Below are positions 55,069 to 63,578 of a stretch of 64,000 nucleotides of DNA, piece after piece. Origin of the DNA: Virgisporangium aurantiacum (GTDB lineage: Bacteria; Actinomycetota; Actinomycetes; Mycobacteriales; Micromonosporaceae). The stretch is taken from the NCBI RefSeq assembly GCF_016863635.1, contig NZ_BOPG01000002.1, positions 1 to 64,000 on the forward strand. The letters run 5' to 3'. The notes below the pieces were generated by a model that ran no database searches, had not been told where the DNA came from, and saw nothing but the letters and a program-made list of their open reading frames with translations. The stretch's first letter is position 1; each line of letters opens with the position of its first letter. The position numbers and the translations under genes are program-made.

Positions 55069-57201
55069 TCAGGGTGCCGCGCGGTTGCGGTGGGCGGCCT
55101 CCACGAGGTTCGACAGGGCGGCCTCGACCTGCTCGTACGTGCGGGTCTTCAACCCGCAGTCGGGGTTGGCCCAGACCCGGTCGCGGGGCAGCACGGCCAG
55201 CGCGTCGGCCAGCGCCGCCGACACCTCGTCGACCGAGGGGATCCGTGGGGAGTGGATGTCGTACACGCCCGGGCCCAGGCCACGGTCGAACGCGGCCACC
55301 GAGGGCAGGATCCGCCCGTGGGAGCGGGCCGACTCGATCGTGGTCACGTCGGCGTCCAGGCCGTCGATGGCGGCGACGATCTGGTCGGCGTCGGAGTAGC
55401 ACAGGTGGGTGTGCACCTGGACGCCGTCGGGTGCCGAGGAGGTCGCGCGGCGGTAGGCCTCGACCGCCCACGACAGGTACTCGGCCTGCGACGAGTGCCG
55501 CAGCGGCAGCAGTTCCCGCAGCGCCGGTTCGTCGACCTGGATGATCGGCACGCCGGCCGCGGACAGGTCGGCGACCTCCGCGGCGACGGCGTCGGCCACC
55601 TGCGTCACCACGTCGCGCAACGGTAGGTCGGTTCGCACGAACGACCAGGCCACGATCGTCACCGGGCCGGTCAGCATGCCCTTCACCGGCCGGTCGGTCA
55701 GCGACCGGGCGAAGGCGGTCCAGCGCAGGGTGATCGGGGCGGCGCGGCGCACGTCGCCGTGCAGGATCGGCGGACGCGTGCACCGCGAACCGTACGACTG
55801 CACCCAACCGTGCCGCGTCACCGCGAACCCGTCGAGGTGTTCCGCGAAGTACTGCACCATGTCGTTGCGCTCGGGTTCGCCGTGCACGAGCACGTCCAGG
55901 CCGAGCCGTTCCTGCAAGCGGATCACCCGCTCGATCTCGGCCTCGATCCGCTTCTCGTACTCCGAAACGCCCAGATCGCCGGCGGCCAGCGAGGAACGCG
56001 CGGCACGCAACTCGCCGGTCTGCGGGAACGACCCGATCGTGGTCGTCGGCAGCGGCGGCAGCCCGAGCCGCTCCTGCGCCGCCCGCCGCGCGGCATAGGG
56101 CCCGCGCCGAACGGCGGGCGCGCTCACGCGGTCCACAACAGAACCACCGCGAGCCGAGACCGGCCCCGTGGCCTCGCCCGACGCGAAGGCCGCGGCCAGG
56201 TCGACGACCTCCGCGACCTTCTGGTCGGCGAACGCGAGCCGGGCGCGCAACGCGTCGTCGAGGTCGGGCTCAAGATCAAGATCATAGGGGACGTGCATGA
56301 GCGAACTCGACGTACCGACCGCGACCGAGGCGCCCAGGTCGCGGACGGCGTACAGCGTGGCCAGCGCCGCACCGCGGTCGGTGCGCCAGACATCGCGTCC
56401 GGACACCACGCCCGCCACGATGATCTTGTCGGTCAACGGCAGGGTGGGCACGGCGCCGTGCACGAGATCGAGCGCGATCGCTTCCACGGGCGACGCGACC
56501 AGGGCGGGGAGCACCGGATCGGCGTCACCGAAGTAGGTGGCCACGAGGAGCTTCGGCCGGTCGGCCACGGCGCCCAGCCGGTCGTACGCGGCGAACGGAA
56601 CGTCGGTGACGAACGCGGGCTCGTCGAACTGCACCCATTCGACCCGCTCGGCGGCGAGCAGGCTCAGCAGTTTCTCGTACTCGTCGAGCACCTCGGGCAG
56701 GCGGGCCGGGTCGGCGCCGGCCAGGTGCAGGAACGTCACCGGGCCGACGAACACCGGGCGGGTCTCGTGGCCGAGCGCGCGGGCCTCGGCGATCTCGGCG
56801 AGCGGCTTCGTGGCGTCGAGCCGCAGGTTCCGGCCCAGCTCCGGGACGATGTAGTGGTAGTTCGTGTTGAACCACTTCGTCATGCGCAGCGGCGGGGTCT
56901 TTGCCGTGCCGCGGGCCATCGCGAAGTACGGGTCGGGCTGGTCGCGGTAGCGGTCCGGCACGGCGCCGAGCAGCACGGCCGTGTCGAGCACGTGGTCGTA
57001 CTCGGAGAACGTGTTCGACGGCAGGCCACCGAGGCCCTTGCCGGCGAGCGTGCGCCAGGCCTGCGCGCGCAGGTCGGCGCCGACGCGGTCGAGGTCGGCG
57101 CGGTCGGCGCGGCCGTCCCAGTAGGCCTCCAGGGCCCGCTTCAACTCGCGGCGCGGCCCGATGCGCGGGTAGCCCAGAACGGTGGACGCGGGGAACGGCA
57201 C
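55069..57201 (-). CDS. metE: cobalamin-independent methionine synthase
   Basis: A 710-residue MetE, which transfers a methyl group from methyltetrahydropteroyl-triglutamate to homocysteine. The two half-barrels are clear: TVLGYPRIGPRRELK at the start, TIGSFPQTGELR at the second half and the zinc site HTHLCYSD, with NPDCGLKTR near the C-terminus. It is slightly short of E. coli MetE (about 750). AAGGAG lies 6 nt before its GTG start. The 86-nt gap to the divergent LysR gene is too short for a full cobalamin riboswitch; control by LysR is more likely. Confidence 0.93.
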   Translation of the reverse strand: MPFPASTVLGYPRIGPRRELKRALEAYWDGRADRADLDRVGADLRAQAWRTLAGKGLGGLPSNTFSEYDHVLDTAVLLGAVPDRYRDQPDPYFAMARGTAKTPPLRMTKWFNTNYHYIVPELGRNLRLDATKPLAEIAEARALGHETRPVFVGPVTFLHLAGADPARLPEVLDEYEKLLSLLAAERVEWVQFDEPAFVTDVPFAAYDRLGAVADRPKLLVATYFGDADPVLPALVASPVEAIALDLVHGAVPTLPLTDKIIVAGVVSGRDVWRTDRGAALATLYAVRDLGASVAVGTSSSLMHVPYDLDLEPDLDDALRARLAFADQKVAEVVDLAAAFASGEATGPVSARGGSVVDRVSAPAVRRGPYAARRAAQERLGLPPLPTTTIGSFPQTGELRAARSSLAAGDLGVSEYEKRIEAEIERVIRLQERLGLDVLVHGEPERNDMVQYFAEHLDGFAVTRHGWVQSYGSRCTRPPILHGDVRRAAPITLRWTAFARSLTDRPVKGMLTGPVTIVAWSFVRTDLPLRDVVTQVADAVAAEVADLSAAGVPIIQVDEPALRELLPLRHSSQAEYLSWAVEAYRRATSSAPDGVQVHTHLCYSDADQIVAAIDGLDADVTTIESARSHGRILPSVAAFDRGLGPGVYDIHSPRIPSVDEVSAALADALAVLPRDRVWANPDCGLKTRTYEQVEAALSNLVEAAHRNRAAP

Positions 57202-57275
57202 GGTTTGCTCCTTTCACGTGGACCGGCCGATCCTGCCCGCGATGATCGGCCGCCGCCGGTTCCATTGCCGATGCT

Positions 57276-57281
57276 TATAGT
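57276..57281 (+). promoter_or_regulatory. -10 box for leaderless LysR transcript
   Basis: TATAGT followed by TGGCCG (6 nt) and the ATG at 57288. The flanking GCCGATGC direct repeat (57267 and 57285) may be a LysR binding element. Confidence 0.5.
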
Positions 57282-57287
57282 TGGCCG

Positions 57288-58154
57288 ATGCTGCGCGACG
57301 TCGCGTGTTTCGTGCGGGTCGCCGAACGGGGTGGTTTCTCCCGGGCCGCGGCCGACCTGCGCCTGTCCCAGCCCGCGATCAGCCAGGCGATCGGCCGGCT
57401 GGAGCGCGCGTTCGGCACCCGGCTGTTCGAGCGCAGCAGCCGCGCGGTGCGGCTGACCACCGCCGGAAAGGCCCTGCTCCCCTACGCGGAGGCGCTGCTC
57501 GCCGCCGAGTCCGCGTTGCGCGACGAGGCGGCCCGGCAGTCGGTGCCGACCATTCGATTCGCTTATCCACCGCTCGTCGGCCCGCTGGTGGCCCGGGTCG
57601 TCCGGCGGTTGGCCGGCCGCACCCCGGCCGTCGACGTCGACCTGCACCCGGCCGGGTGGAGCGAGGCCACCGCCGCCCTCGCCGCCGGCGACGTGCCCGC
57701 CGCGATCCTCAGCTACCCCTTCCCGGCCGGCCGCCCGACCACCGCCCGGTTCCAGGTGCCGGTGGACCACCTGGCGGTGCCGGCCGGCGGTCCGCTCGCC
57801 GGTCGCGCCCTGCTCCGGCCCGCCGATCTGGGCCGGCACCCCTTGTTGCTGCCCGCCACCCGCCCGCCCGGCAGCATGTGGGCGCGGCTCGCCGGTCTGG
57901 TTCCACGTCACCGCGTGGTCGGCCCGGACCTCGACGACTTCGCCGCACCCCTCGACCTGGTCGCCGCCGGCGCCGGCGTGCTGGCCGCACCGCGGCTGGT
58001 GGCCGAGACCGTCCGCCGGCCCGACGTGCGGTTCGTGCCGCTCGACGCGGGCGACCTGCGCATCACGTACGGCCTGGTCTGGACGCCGGAGGCCGCCTCG
58101 CCGGAGGTCATGGCGCTGGTGAGCACCGTGCAGGAAGCCCTGCGTACCCGGTAA
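57288..58154 (+). CDS. LysR-family transcriptional regulator (probable metE regulator)
   Basis: A 288-residue LysR regulator: winged helix-turn-helix at about 1-60 (FVRVAERGGFSRAAADLRLSQPAISQAIGRLE) followed by a substrate-binding effector domain. It is divergent from metE, the usual arrangement of MetR-like regulators with their target. No effector can be deduced. Its ATG has a TATAGT box 6 nt upstream, suggesting leaderless transcription. Its TAA stop lies within the TAACTT box of the next gene. Confidence 0.88.
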   Translation: MLRDVACFVRVAERGGFSRAAADLRLSQPAISQAIGRLERAFGTRLFERSSRAVRLTTAGKALLPYAEALLAAESALRDEAARQSVPTIRFAYPPLVGPLVARVVRRLAGRTPAVDVDLHPAGWSEATAALAAGDVPAAILSYPFPAGRPTTARFQVPVDHLAVPAGGPLAGRALLRPADLGRHPLLLPATRPPGSMWARLAGLVPRHRVVGPDLDDFAAPLDLVAAGAGVLAAPRLVAETVRRPDVRFVPLDAGDLRITYGLVWTPEAASPEVMALVSTVQEALRTR

Positions 58155-58157
58155 CTT
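58152..58157 (+). promoter_or_regulatory. -10 box overlapping the LysR stop codon
   Basis: TAACTT contains the TAA stop of the LysR gene; 6 nt later (GGCCTC) comes the GTG start of the LigD-type polymerase. No ribosome-binding site is present. Confidence 0.45.
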
Positions 58158-58163
58158 GGCCTC

Positions 58164-59432
58164 GTGAAGAGCGGATCGGAGATCCTCGAGGTCGACGGGT
58201 TCGACGTCACCGTCACCAACCCCGCCAAGGTGTACTTCCCGCGCACCGGGCACACCAAGCTCGACCTGGTCCGCTACTACCTGTCGGTGGCCGGCGGCGC
58301 GCTCACCGCGGTCGGCGACCGGCCGATGGCGCTCAAGCGGTACGTGAACGGCATCGACAAGGAGGCGTTCTTCCAGAAGCGGGCGCCCGAGAAGCGGCCC
58401 GAGTGGATCGAGACGGTCGAGCTCAAGTACCCGTCGGGACGCTCGGCGCACGAGATCGTCGTGCGCGAGGCCGCGCAGCTCGCCTGGGTGGTCAACCTCG
58501 GCTGCGTCGACCTGCATCCGCACTCCGTGCGGGCCGCCGACGTCCACCACCCCGACGAACTCCGGGTCGACCTCGACCCGGTGCCGGGCGTCCCCTGGTC
58601 GATGGTGCGCGACGTGGCCCTGGTGGCCCGCGAGGTGCTCGCCGACCACGGCCTCACCGGCTGGCCGAAGACCACCGGCTCGCGCGGCTTCCACATCTAC
58701 TGCCGCATCGCGCCGGCCTGGACGTTCCGCCAGGTGCACCGGGCCGCCGCGGCGCTCGCCCGGGAGATCGCCGAGCGGGCGCCGGACATCGCCACGGCAC
58801 GGTGGTGGAAGGAGGAGCGGCACGGCGTCTTCGTCGACTACAACCAGAACGCCAAGGACCGCACCACCGCCGCCGGCTACTCGGTCCGCCCGACCCAGGA
58901 CGCGCGCGTTTCCGCGACGCTGAGCTGGGACGAGGTCCCCGACTGCGACCCCGCCGACTTCACGATCGACACCATGCCGGCCCGGTACGCGTCGATCGGT
59001 GACCCGTGGGCGGGCATCGACGACACGGCCGGTTCCCTCGACTCGCTCCTCGAACTGGCCGACCGCCAGAAGGACGATCCTTCGCCGGAGGGCGAGGTCG
59101 CGCCGTCGGCGCCCGGCAAGTCGTACGGCGCCTCGGGGCGGCGGCGCACGTCGGCCGCGCTCATCGAGATCAGTCGGGCCAGGACCCGCGAAGAGGCGCT
59201 GGAGGGCCTGGAGAGGTGGAAGGTCCGCCACCCCGGCATCGTCGAGCGCCTCGAACCGGCGGAGATTCTGGTGGACGCGATGCGGGGACGCAGCACCGCC
59301 TGGTACCGGGTGCGCCTGAACGTCACGAACATCCCGGCCGACGAACGGCCGGCGCAGGAGGAGCTCGAGGTCGACTACGACCCGTTCGAGGGCTGGTCCG
59401 GGCCGCCGGGGGCTCAGCCGCGCGGCGAGTAG
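58164..59432 (+). CDS. LigD-type DNA polymerase/primase (stand-alone)
   Basis: A 422-residue protein with the LigD polymerase (PrimPol) fold, which adds nucleotides or ribonucleotides at broken ends in non-homologous end joining. Recognisable features are VTNPAKVYFPRTGHTKLDLVRYY, the catalytic DELRVDLDPVPG and SRGFHIYCRI; ligase and nuclease domains of full-length LigD are missing. A C-terminal extension from about 315 (GKSYGASGRRRTSAALIE through EEALEGLERWK) is atypical and of unknown function. Partner ligase may be the one at 20337. No Ku gene is seen in the window. Confidence 0.85.
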   Translation: MKSGSEILEVDGFDVTVTNPAKVYFPRTGHTKLDLVRYYLSVAGGALTAVGDRPMALKRYVNGIDKEAFFQKRAPEKRPEWIETVELKYPSGRSAHEIVVREAAQLAWVVNLGCVDLHPHSVRAADVHHPDELRVDLDPVPGVPWSMVRDVALVAREVLADHGLTGWPKTTGSRGFHIYCRIAPAWTFRQVHRAAAALAREIAERAPDIATARWWKEERHGVFVDYNQNAKDRTTAAGYSVRPTQDARVSATLSWDEVPDCDPADFTIDTMPARYASIGDPWAGIDDTAGSLDSLLELADRQKDDPSPEGEVAPSAPGKSYGASGRRRTSAALIEISRARTREEALEGLERWKVRHPGIVERLEPAEILVDAMRGRSTAWYRVRLNVTNIPADERPAQEELEVDYDPFEGWSGPPGAQPRGE

Positions 59433-60052
59433 GCCCAGTGCCAGGGCTCGCGCGGCGTGTCCTCCCGGAAGCCGTACCTCGCGGCGTTCGCGCGCATCCA
59501 CGCCTGTGCCTGCGGGTTCAGGTCGAGGTCGGCGGCCATTCCCCAGCCGTGGTCGCTGGTGCCGGGCTTCGCCGCCAGGCCGCCCTGCGAGTAGAGGCCC
59601 TTGCGCTGGGCGAGATCGACCTGCTCCGCGTACGGGCGGTACGAGTCGGTGATGCCGATGCTCACGCCGGCCCGCTTCGCGTCGGCCATCAGCCGGGTCA
59701 ACGAGTCGGCGGCGGGCGCCCACAGCCGGTGCCGGGTATCGCCGACCTGGCTGAGCGCGCCGGCCGGGATCCGGCCGTTGCCGTAGGCGGCGAGATCGAG
59801 GGGGACGCCGTTCGCGTTCAGCTTGGCCCGGCCGGCGCCGATGAGACCGGTGGCGCCGAGGCTCAGCCCACTACCGGACCCGCCCTCGAGACCCGCGGTG
59901 CCGGCCAGCGCATCGGTGTAGGTCTGCGCGAAAGCCTTGGCGTTGGCGGTGCCGCTCAGCACGGTGCCGCTCGGAACGGCGCCCGTGCGGAGCCCCGCGA
60001 GCTGCGATTCGATATACGTGATGCGGCTGGTGATGCTGCTGATCGCGTCCAA
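59414..60052 (-). CDS. M15-family peptidase (D-alanyl-D-alanine carboxypeptidase/VanY-like)
   Basis: A 212-residue protein. The C-terminal 130 residues have the M15 zinc peptidase motifs: SYRPYAEQ, GTSDHGWGMAADLDL (the SxHxxGxAxD pattern) and the EPWHWAY ending. The first 70 residues are helical and low-complexity (LDAISSITSRITYIESQLAGL) and lack a signal peptide; this looks like the start of flagellar or baseplate-linked peptidoglycan hydrolases. The TTG at 60052 is chosen because GGGGGAA lies 8 nt before it. It overlaps the end of the LigD polymerase gene by 19 nt. Confidence 0.75.
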   Translation of the reverse strand: MDAISSITSRITYIESQLAGLRTGAVPSGTVLSGTANAKAFAQTYTDALAGTAGLEGGSGSGLSLGATGLIGAGRAKLNANGVPLDLAAYGNGRIPAGALSQVGDTRHRLWAPAADSLTRLMADAKRAGVSIGITDSYRPYAEQVDLAQRKGLYSQGGLAAKPGTSDHGWGMAADLDLNPQAQAWMRANAARYGFREDTPREPWHWAYSPRG

Positions 60053-60165
60053 CGGTGTGGTTCCCCCCGTGAGCCGACCCGGTCGACGCATCCGGATCGG
60101 CCGGGTTCCCGACATCCTGAGGAATTCGCTCGCGTCCGCTCCCGAGCGCCTGCTCTCATGGCCGC

Positions 60166-61164
60166 ATGGACCTCGACTGGCTCGACCCGCACCAGCTCGA
60201 TCCGCGCGACGCCGCCGGCGCGCTGGCGGTCCTCGAAGTCGCCCGCGCCGCCGACACCCCGGTGCTGGCACCCATGCTCACCACCTCGTTCACCCACCGC
60301 CTCGAGCACGGGTGGGACGGCGATCCGCCGCTCACCGCCGTTCACCGCGACGCGCGCGGCCGCATCGACGCCGTGCTCGACGTGTGGCTGCCGCGCTGGG
60401 ACAACCGGCACATCGGCCTGATCGGCGTCACCGTCGATCCGCTGTCGCGGGGCACGGGGCTCGGCCGGGCGCTGTACGAGGCGGGCGTCGAGCGGGCCCG
60501 CGCCGACAACCGCACCACGATCCTGTCGGAGACGTACGACTACCCGGCCGGCGTCGGCTTCCTCACCGCGATGGGCCTCTCCCCGGCGGCCGAGAACATC
60601 ATGCGCCGCCAGGACCCGGCCGAGCTCGACTGGACCCGGCTCGACGGCCTCTACGAAGCCGCGGAGCGGAAGGCCACCGCGTACGACCTGGTGCGCGTCG
60701 CCGGTCTCACGCCGGCCGACCAGCTCGACGCGGTCGCGGTGATGACCGCCGCGATCAACGACTCGCCCATGGACGGCCTCGACGTCGAAGACGACGTGTA
60801 CACGCCGGAGCGCGTGCACCGCTTCGAGACGGCGCAGCTCGCCCGCGGCCGGCGGATCTACCGGCTGATGGCCCGGCACCGCGACACCGGCGAGCTGGCC
60901 GGCCACACGATGGTCGGCGTCGACCGGGAGCGGCCGTGGCTCGGTTTCCAGTTCGACACCAGCGTGGTCCGCGCGCACCGGGGGAACCGGCTGGGGCTGC
61001 TGTTGAAGATCGGCATGCTGCGCTGGCTGGCCGTCGAGGAGCCGCAACTCCGCTCGGTCGACACCGGCAACGCCGCCTCGAACAGCTACATGATCTCGAT
61101 CAACGACGCGATCGGCTACAAGGTGATCGGCAGCGTGCTGGAGTACCAGGTCAAGCAGAGCTGA
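60166..61164 (+). CDS. tandem GNAT acetyltransferase
   Basis: A 332-residue protein with two GNAT domains. The first (about 18-160) has the acetyl-CoA motif LIGVTVDPLSRGTGLGRALYEA; the second (about 180-330) has VVRAHRGNRLGLLLKIGMLRWL, an RxxxLG-type motif in partly degenerate form. Such tandem GNATs acetylate amines, in actinomycetes often mycothiol-related or antibiotic substrates; the substrate cannot be told. No ribosome-binding site or leaderless box is apparent before the ATG. Its end overlaps the convergent GGDEF-EAL gene by 14 nt. Confidence 0.82.
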   Translation: MDLDWLDPHQLDPRDAAGALAVLEVARAADTPVLAPMLTTSFTHRLEHGWDGDPPLTAVHRDARGRIDAVLDVWLPRWDNRHIGLIGVTVDPLSRGTGLGRALYEAGVERARADNRTTILSETYDYPAGVGFLTAMGLSPAAENIMRRQDPAELDWTRLDGLYEAAERKATAYDLVRVAGLTPADQLDAVAVMTAAINDSPMDGLDVEDDVYTPERVHRFETAQLARGRRIYRLMARHRDTGELAGHTMVGVDRERPWLGFQFDTSVVRAHRGNRLGLLLKIGMLRWLAVEEPQLRSVDTGNAASNSYMISINDAIGYKVIGSVLEYQVKQS

Positions 61165-63496
61165 CCCGCGCCGGCGCCTCGGGCAGGCTGGGCCACTCGG
61201 CGCTGGCGCGGTTCACCAGGGCGTCCATCGCGTCGACGGCGAGCGGCTCGGCGAAGTGGTAGCCCTGCGCGTTGTCGCAGCCGAGCATCGTCAGCTCGGT
61301 GGCCTGCGCCGGCTGCTCGATGCCCTCGGCCACCGTGTGCAGCTGCAGGATCTGCCCGAGCCGGATCACCGCCTCGGCCACGGCCGCGCCCGCCGGGTCA
61401 CCGTTCAGCTCCGCGACGAAGCTCCGGTCGATCTTGAGGATGTCGACCGGCAGCCGGCTCAGGTACCGGAGGCTGGAGTAGCCGGTGCCGAAGTCGTCGA
61501 TCGCCACCCGGATGCCCCGCTTGCGCAGCTCGGTGAGGTGCGACAGGGCCGCCGCCTCGTTCACCAGCGCGCTCTCGGTGACCTCCAGCACCAGGCGGGC
61601 CGGGTTGTAACCGACGCGCTCGATCAGCTCGATCACCTCGTCGGCGAACGCGGGCCGCTCCAGTTGCAGCGCCGACACGTTGACGCTCAGGTACATCCCC
61701 CGTTCCGGCGGTAGCCGGTCCTGCCACTGCTTCACCTGCACGAGGGCCTGTTCCAGCACCCACGAGCCGATCTCGTGGATGTGCCCGGTCTCCTCCGCCA
61801 GCGGGATGAACGTCGCCGGCGGCACGATGCCGCGGGTGGGGTGGTGCCAGCGGGCCAGCGCCTCGACCCCGGCGAGGTCGCCGGACGACAGCGCCACGAT
61901 GGGCTGGTACGCCACCCGCATCTCGCCGGCGGTGACCGCCTGGCCGAGCTCCTCGCCGAGCACCGCCAGCTCCCGGCCGAGCTCCATGCTGCCCTCGACG
62001 TACACCTGCCAGCCGTGGGAACGGCGGCGCTTGGCGACGTACATCGCCACGTCGGCGCTGTGCAGCAGGTCGCGCTCGGCGACGGCGCCCGCACCGTCCG
62101 GGAAGGAACTGAGGGCGACGCCGATGCTGGTGCGCAGGTGCCGCTCGGCGCCGGCCACCAGCACCGGCTCCTGCAGGGCGGCCAGGATCCGGTCGGCGAC
62201 CGCCGTGGCCGCCGCGACGTCGTCGACGCTCTCCAGCAGGACGGCGAACTCGTCGCCGCCGAGCCGGGCGACCAGGTCGCCCTCGCGGACGCTGGCCCTG
62301 AGCACGCCGGCGAACGCGATCAGCACCTGGTCGCCGGCGTCGTGCCCGAACGTGTCGTTGACCTGCTTGAACCCGTCGAGGTCGAGCAGCAGCACACCGA
62401 CCGGCCGGCCGGAGCGGGCGGCCCGCTGGGCGCTGCGGGACAGCTCGTCCCGCAGGCGCATCCGGTTCGCGACGCCGGTGAGCCGGTCCGTCACCAGCAG
62501 GGTCTGGTTCTCGCGCAGCGTGAGGACCTGGCGGACGGTGACCCCGACGGTCATCACGACGCCGCCCGCGACGAGGCCGTACCAGCGCGCGACGCCCGCC
62601 GCCCAGGCGGCGTACGCCAGGACGCCATAGCCGAGGAGGAGGGCGGCGTAGGGCAGCCCGCTGGTGCGCGGCCGGTACCGCCACCACACCGGCCGGGCCG
62701 GACGCATCGGCTGCCCGGCCAGCCAGATCTGCTCCACGGCCGCGGCGATCATGAAGAACAGCGGGATCGGGATGAGCACCTCGGCGAGCCGGTGGGCGCC
62801 GAGCGCCGGTCCGCCGGCGAGCGCCGAGAGGGCCAGGTAGAAGTCGACGGCGAGGTAGCTGAGCGTGCCGGCGAAGAGCAGCGACAGCGGCCGGCGGCCG
62901 GCCAGCACCGCCCCGCGCAGCATCATCGTGCAGACGCCGAGGATCAGCACCAGGTCGCTGACCGGCACGATCATCGAGGTGAGCTGCTGCCGGTCGGCAC
63001 TGCCGGCCGGGTCGGTGATCGCCGGACCGACGAGGAAGTACCAGATGAGCATGAGCCCGGCGCCGACGACGGTGGTGACGTCCATGGCCATCTTCCAGCC
63101 GGCCCGGCCGGTCAGCGGCTCGGCCGCGAACATCAGCAGGCCGACGAGCAGCACCAGCACGAACCCGATCCGCCCGCCGATGCTCAGCACCTGCGTCAGC
63201 GGCATCTCGTGGTCGTCGGTGACGGCGTAGATCCCGAACCCGACGCTGGCCAGCCACAACGCCACGAAGCAGGCCATGACCAGCCACCACGGCCGGCGCT
63301 GCGCCTTCGGCAGCCCGGGGTGGATGGCCGCCCGCAGGGCGTAGAGCGCGCCGGCGAAGGTCAACGCGACGAACGACCCGCTGGCCACGACGTTGTGAAC
63401 CGGCCGCCCGTGCGAGATCACCAACGCGGCGACGATCAACGGGAAGGTCAGGTACGGGAGCAGCAGCACCAGCGGCCGGCGCGCACCTGTCTTCAT
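61151..63496 (-). CDS. membrane GGDEF-EAL cyclic-di-GMP protein
   Basis: A 781-residue protein with about eight to ten membrane helices in the first 330 residues, a GGDEF domain (ARLGGDEFAVLLE intact) and an EAL domain (GVEALARWHHP, DFGTGYSSL, KIDRSF). Both motifs for c-di-GMP synthesis and breakdown are present, so either activity, or a switch between them, is possible. In motile actinomycetes c-di-GMP affects development and motility. The start MKTGARRPLVLLL at 63496 is chosen because the frame upstream would extend through the divergent gene at 63579. Confidence 0.87.
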   Translation of the reverse strand: MKTGARRPLVLLLPYLTFPLIVAALVISHGRPVHNVVASGSFVALTFAGALYALRAAIHPGLPKAQRRPWWLVMACFVALWLASVGFGIYAVTDDHEMPLTQVLSIGGRIGFVLVLLVGLLMFAAEPLTGRAGWKMAMDVTTVVGAGLMLIWYFLVGPAITDPAGSADRQQLTSMIVPVSDLVLILGVCTMMLRGAVLAGRRPLSLLFAGTLSYLAVDFYLALSALAGGPALGAHRLAEVLIPIPLFFMIAAAVEQIWLAGQPMRPARPVWWRYRPRTSGLPYAALLLGYGVLAYAAWAAGVARWYGLVAGGVVMTVGVTVRQVLTLRENQTLLVTDRLTGVANRMRLRDELSRSAQRAARSGRPVGVLLLDLDGFKQVNDTFGHDAGDQVLIAFAGVLRASVREGDLVARLGGDEFAVLLESVDDVAAATAVADRILAALQEPVLVAGAERHLRTSIGVALSSFPDGAGAVAERDLLHSADVAMYVAKRRRSHGWQVYVEGSMELGRELAVLGEELGQAVTAGEMRVAYQPIVALSSGDLAGVEALARWHHPTRGIVPPATFIPLAEETGHIHEIGSWVLEQALVQVKQWQDRLPPERGMYLSVNVSALQLERPAFADEVIELIERVGYNPARLVLEVTESALVNEAAALSHLTELRKRGIRVAIDDFGTGYSSLRYLSRLPVDILKIDRSFVAELNGDPAGAAVAEAVIRLGQILQLHTVAEGIEQPAQATELTMLGCDNAQGYHFAEPLAVDAMDALVNRASAEWPSLPEAPARVSSA

Positions 63497-63578
63497 CTGC
63501 ACAGCCCGCACGTCGGAGCGGCGCGGCGAAACTTGAGGATTACCGGTCTGGTAGGCATGACGGATACGCCAAATCTCC

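Noticed and set aside
57202-57287. A cobalamin or SAM riboswitch in front of metE
   Set aside because: Only 86 nt separate metE from the divergent LysR gene, too little for a full aptamer, and no conserved element was seen.
57141-59723. An 860-codon minus-strand frame opposite LysR and the LigD polymerase
   Set aside because: The plus-strand products have clear family motifs; this frame has none and overlaps three real genes.
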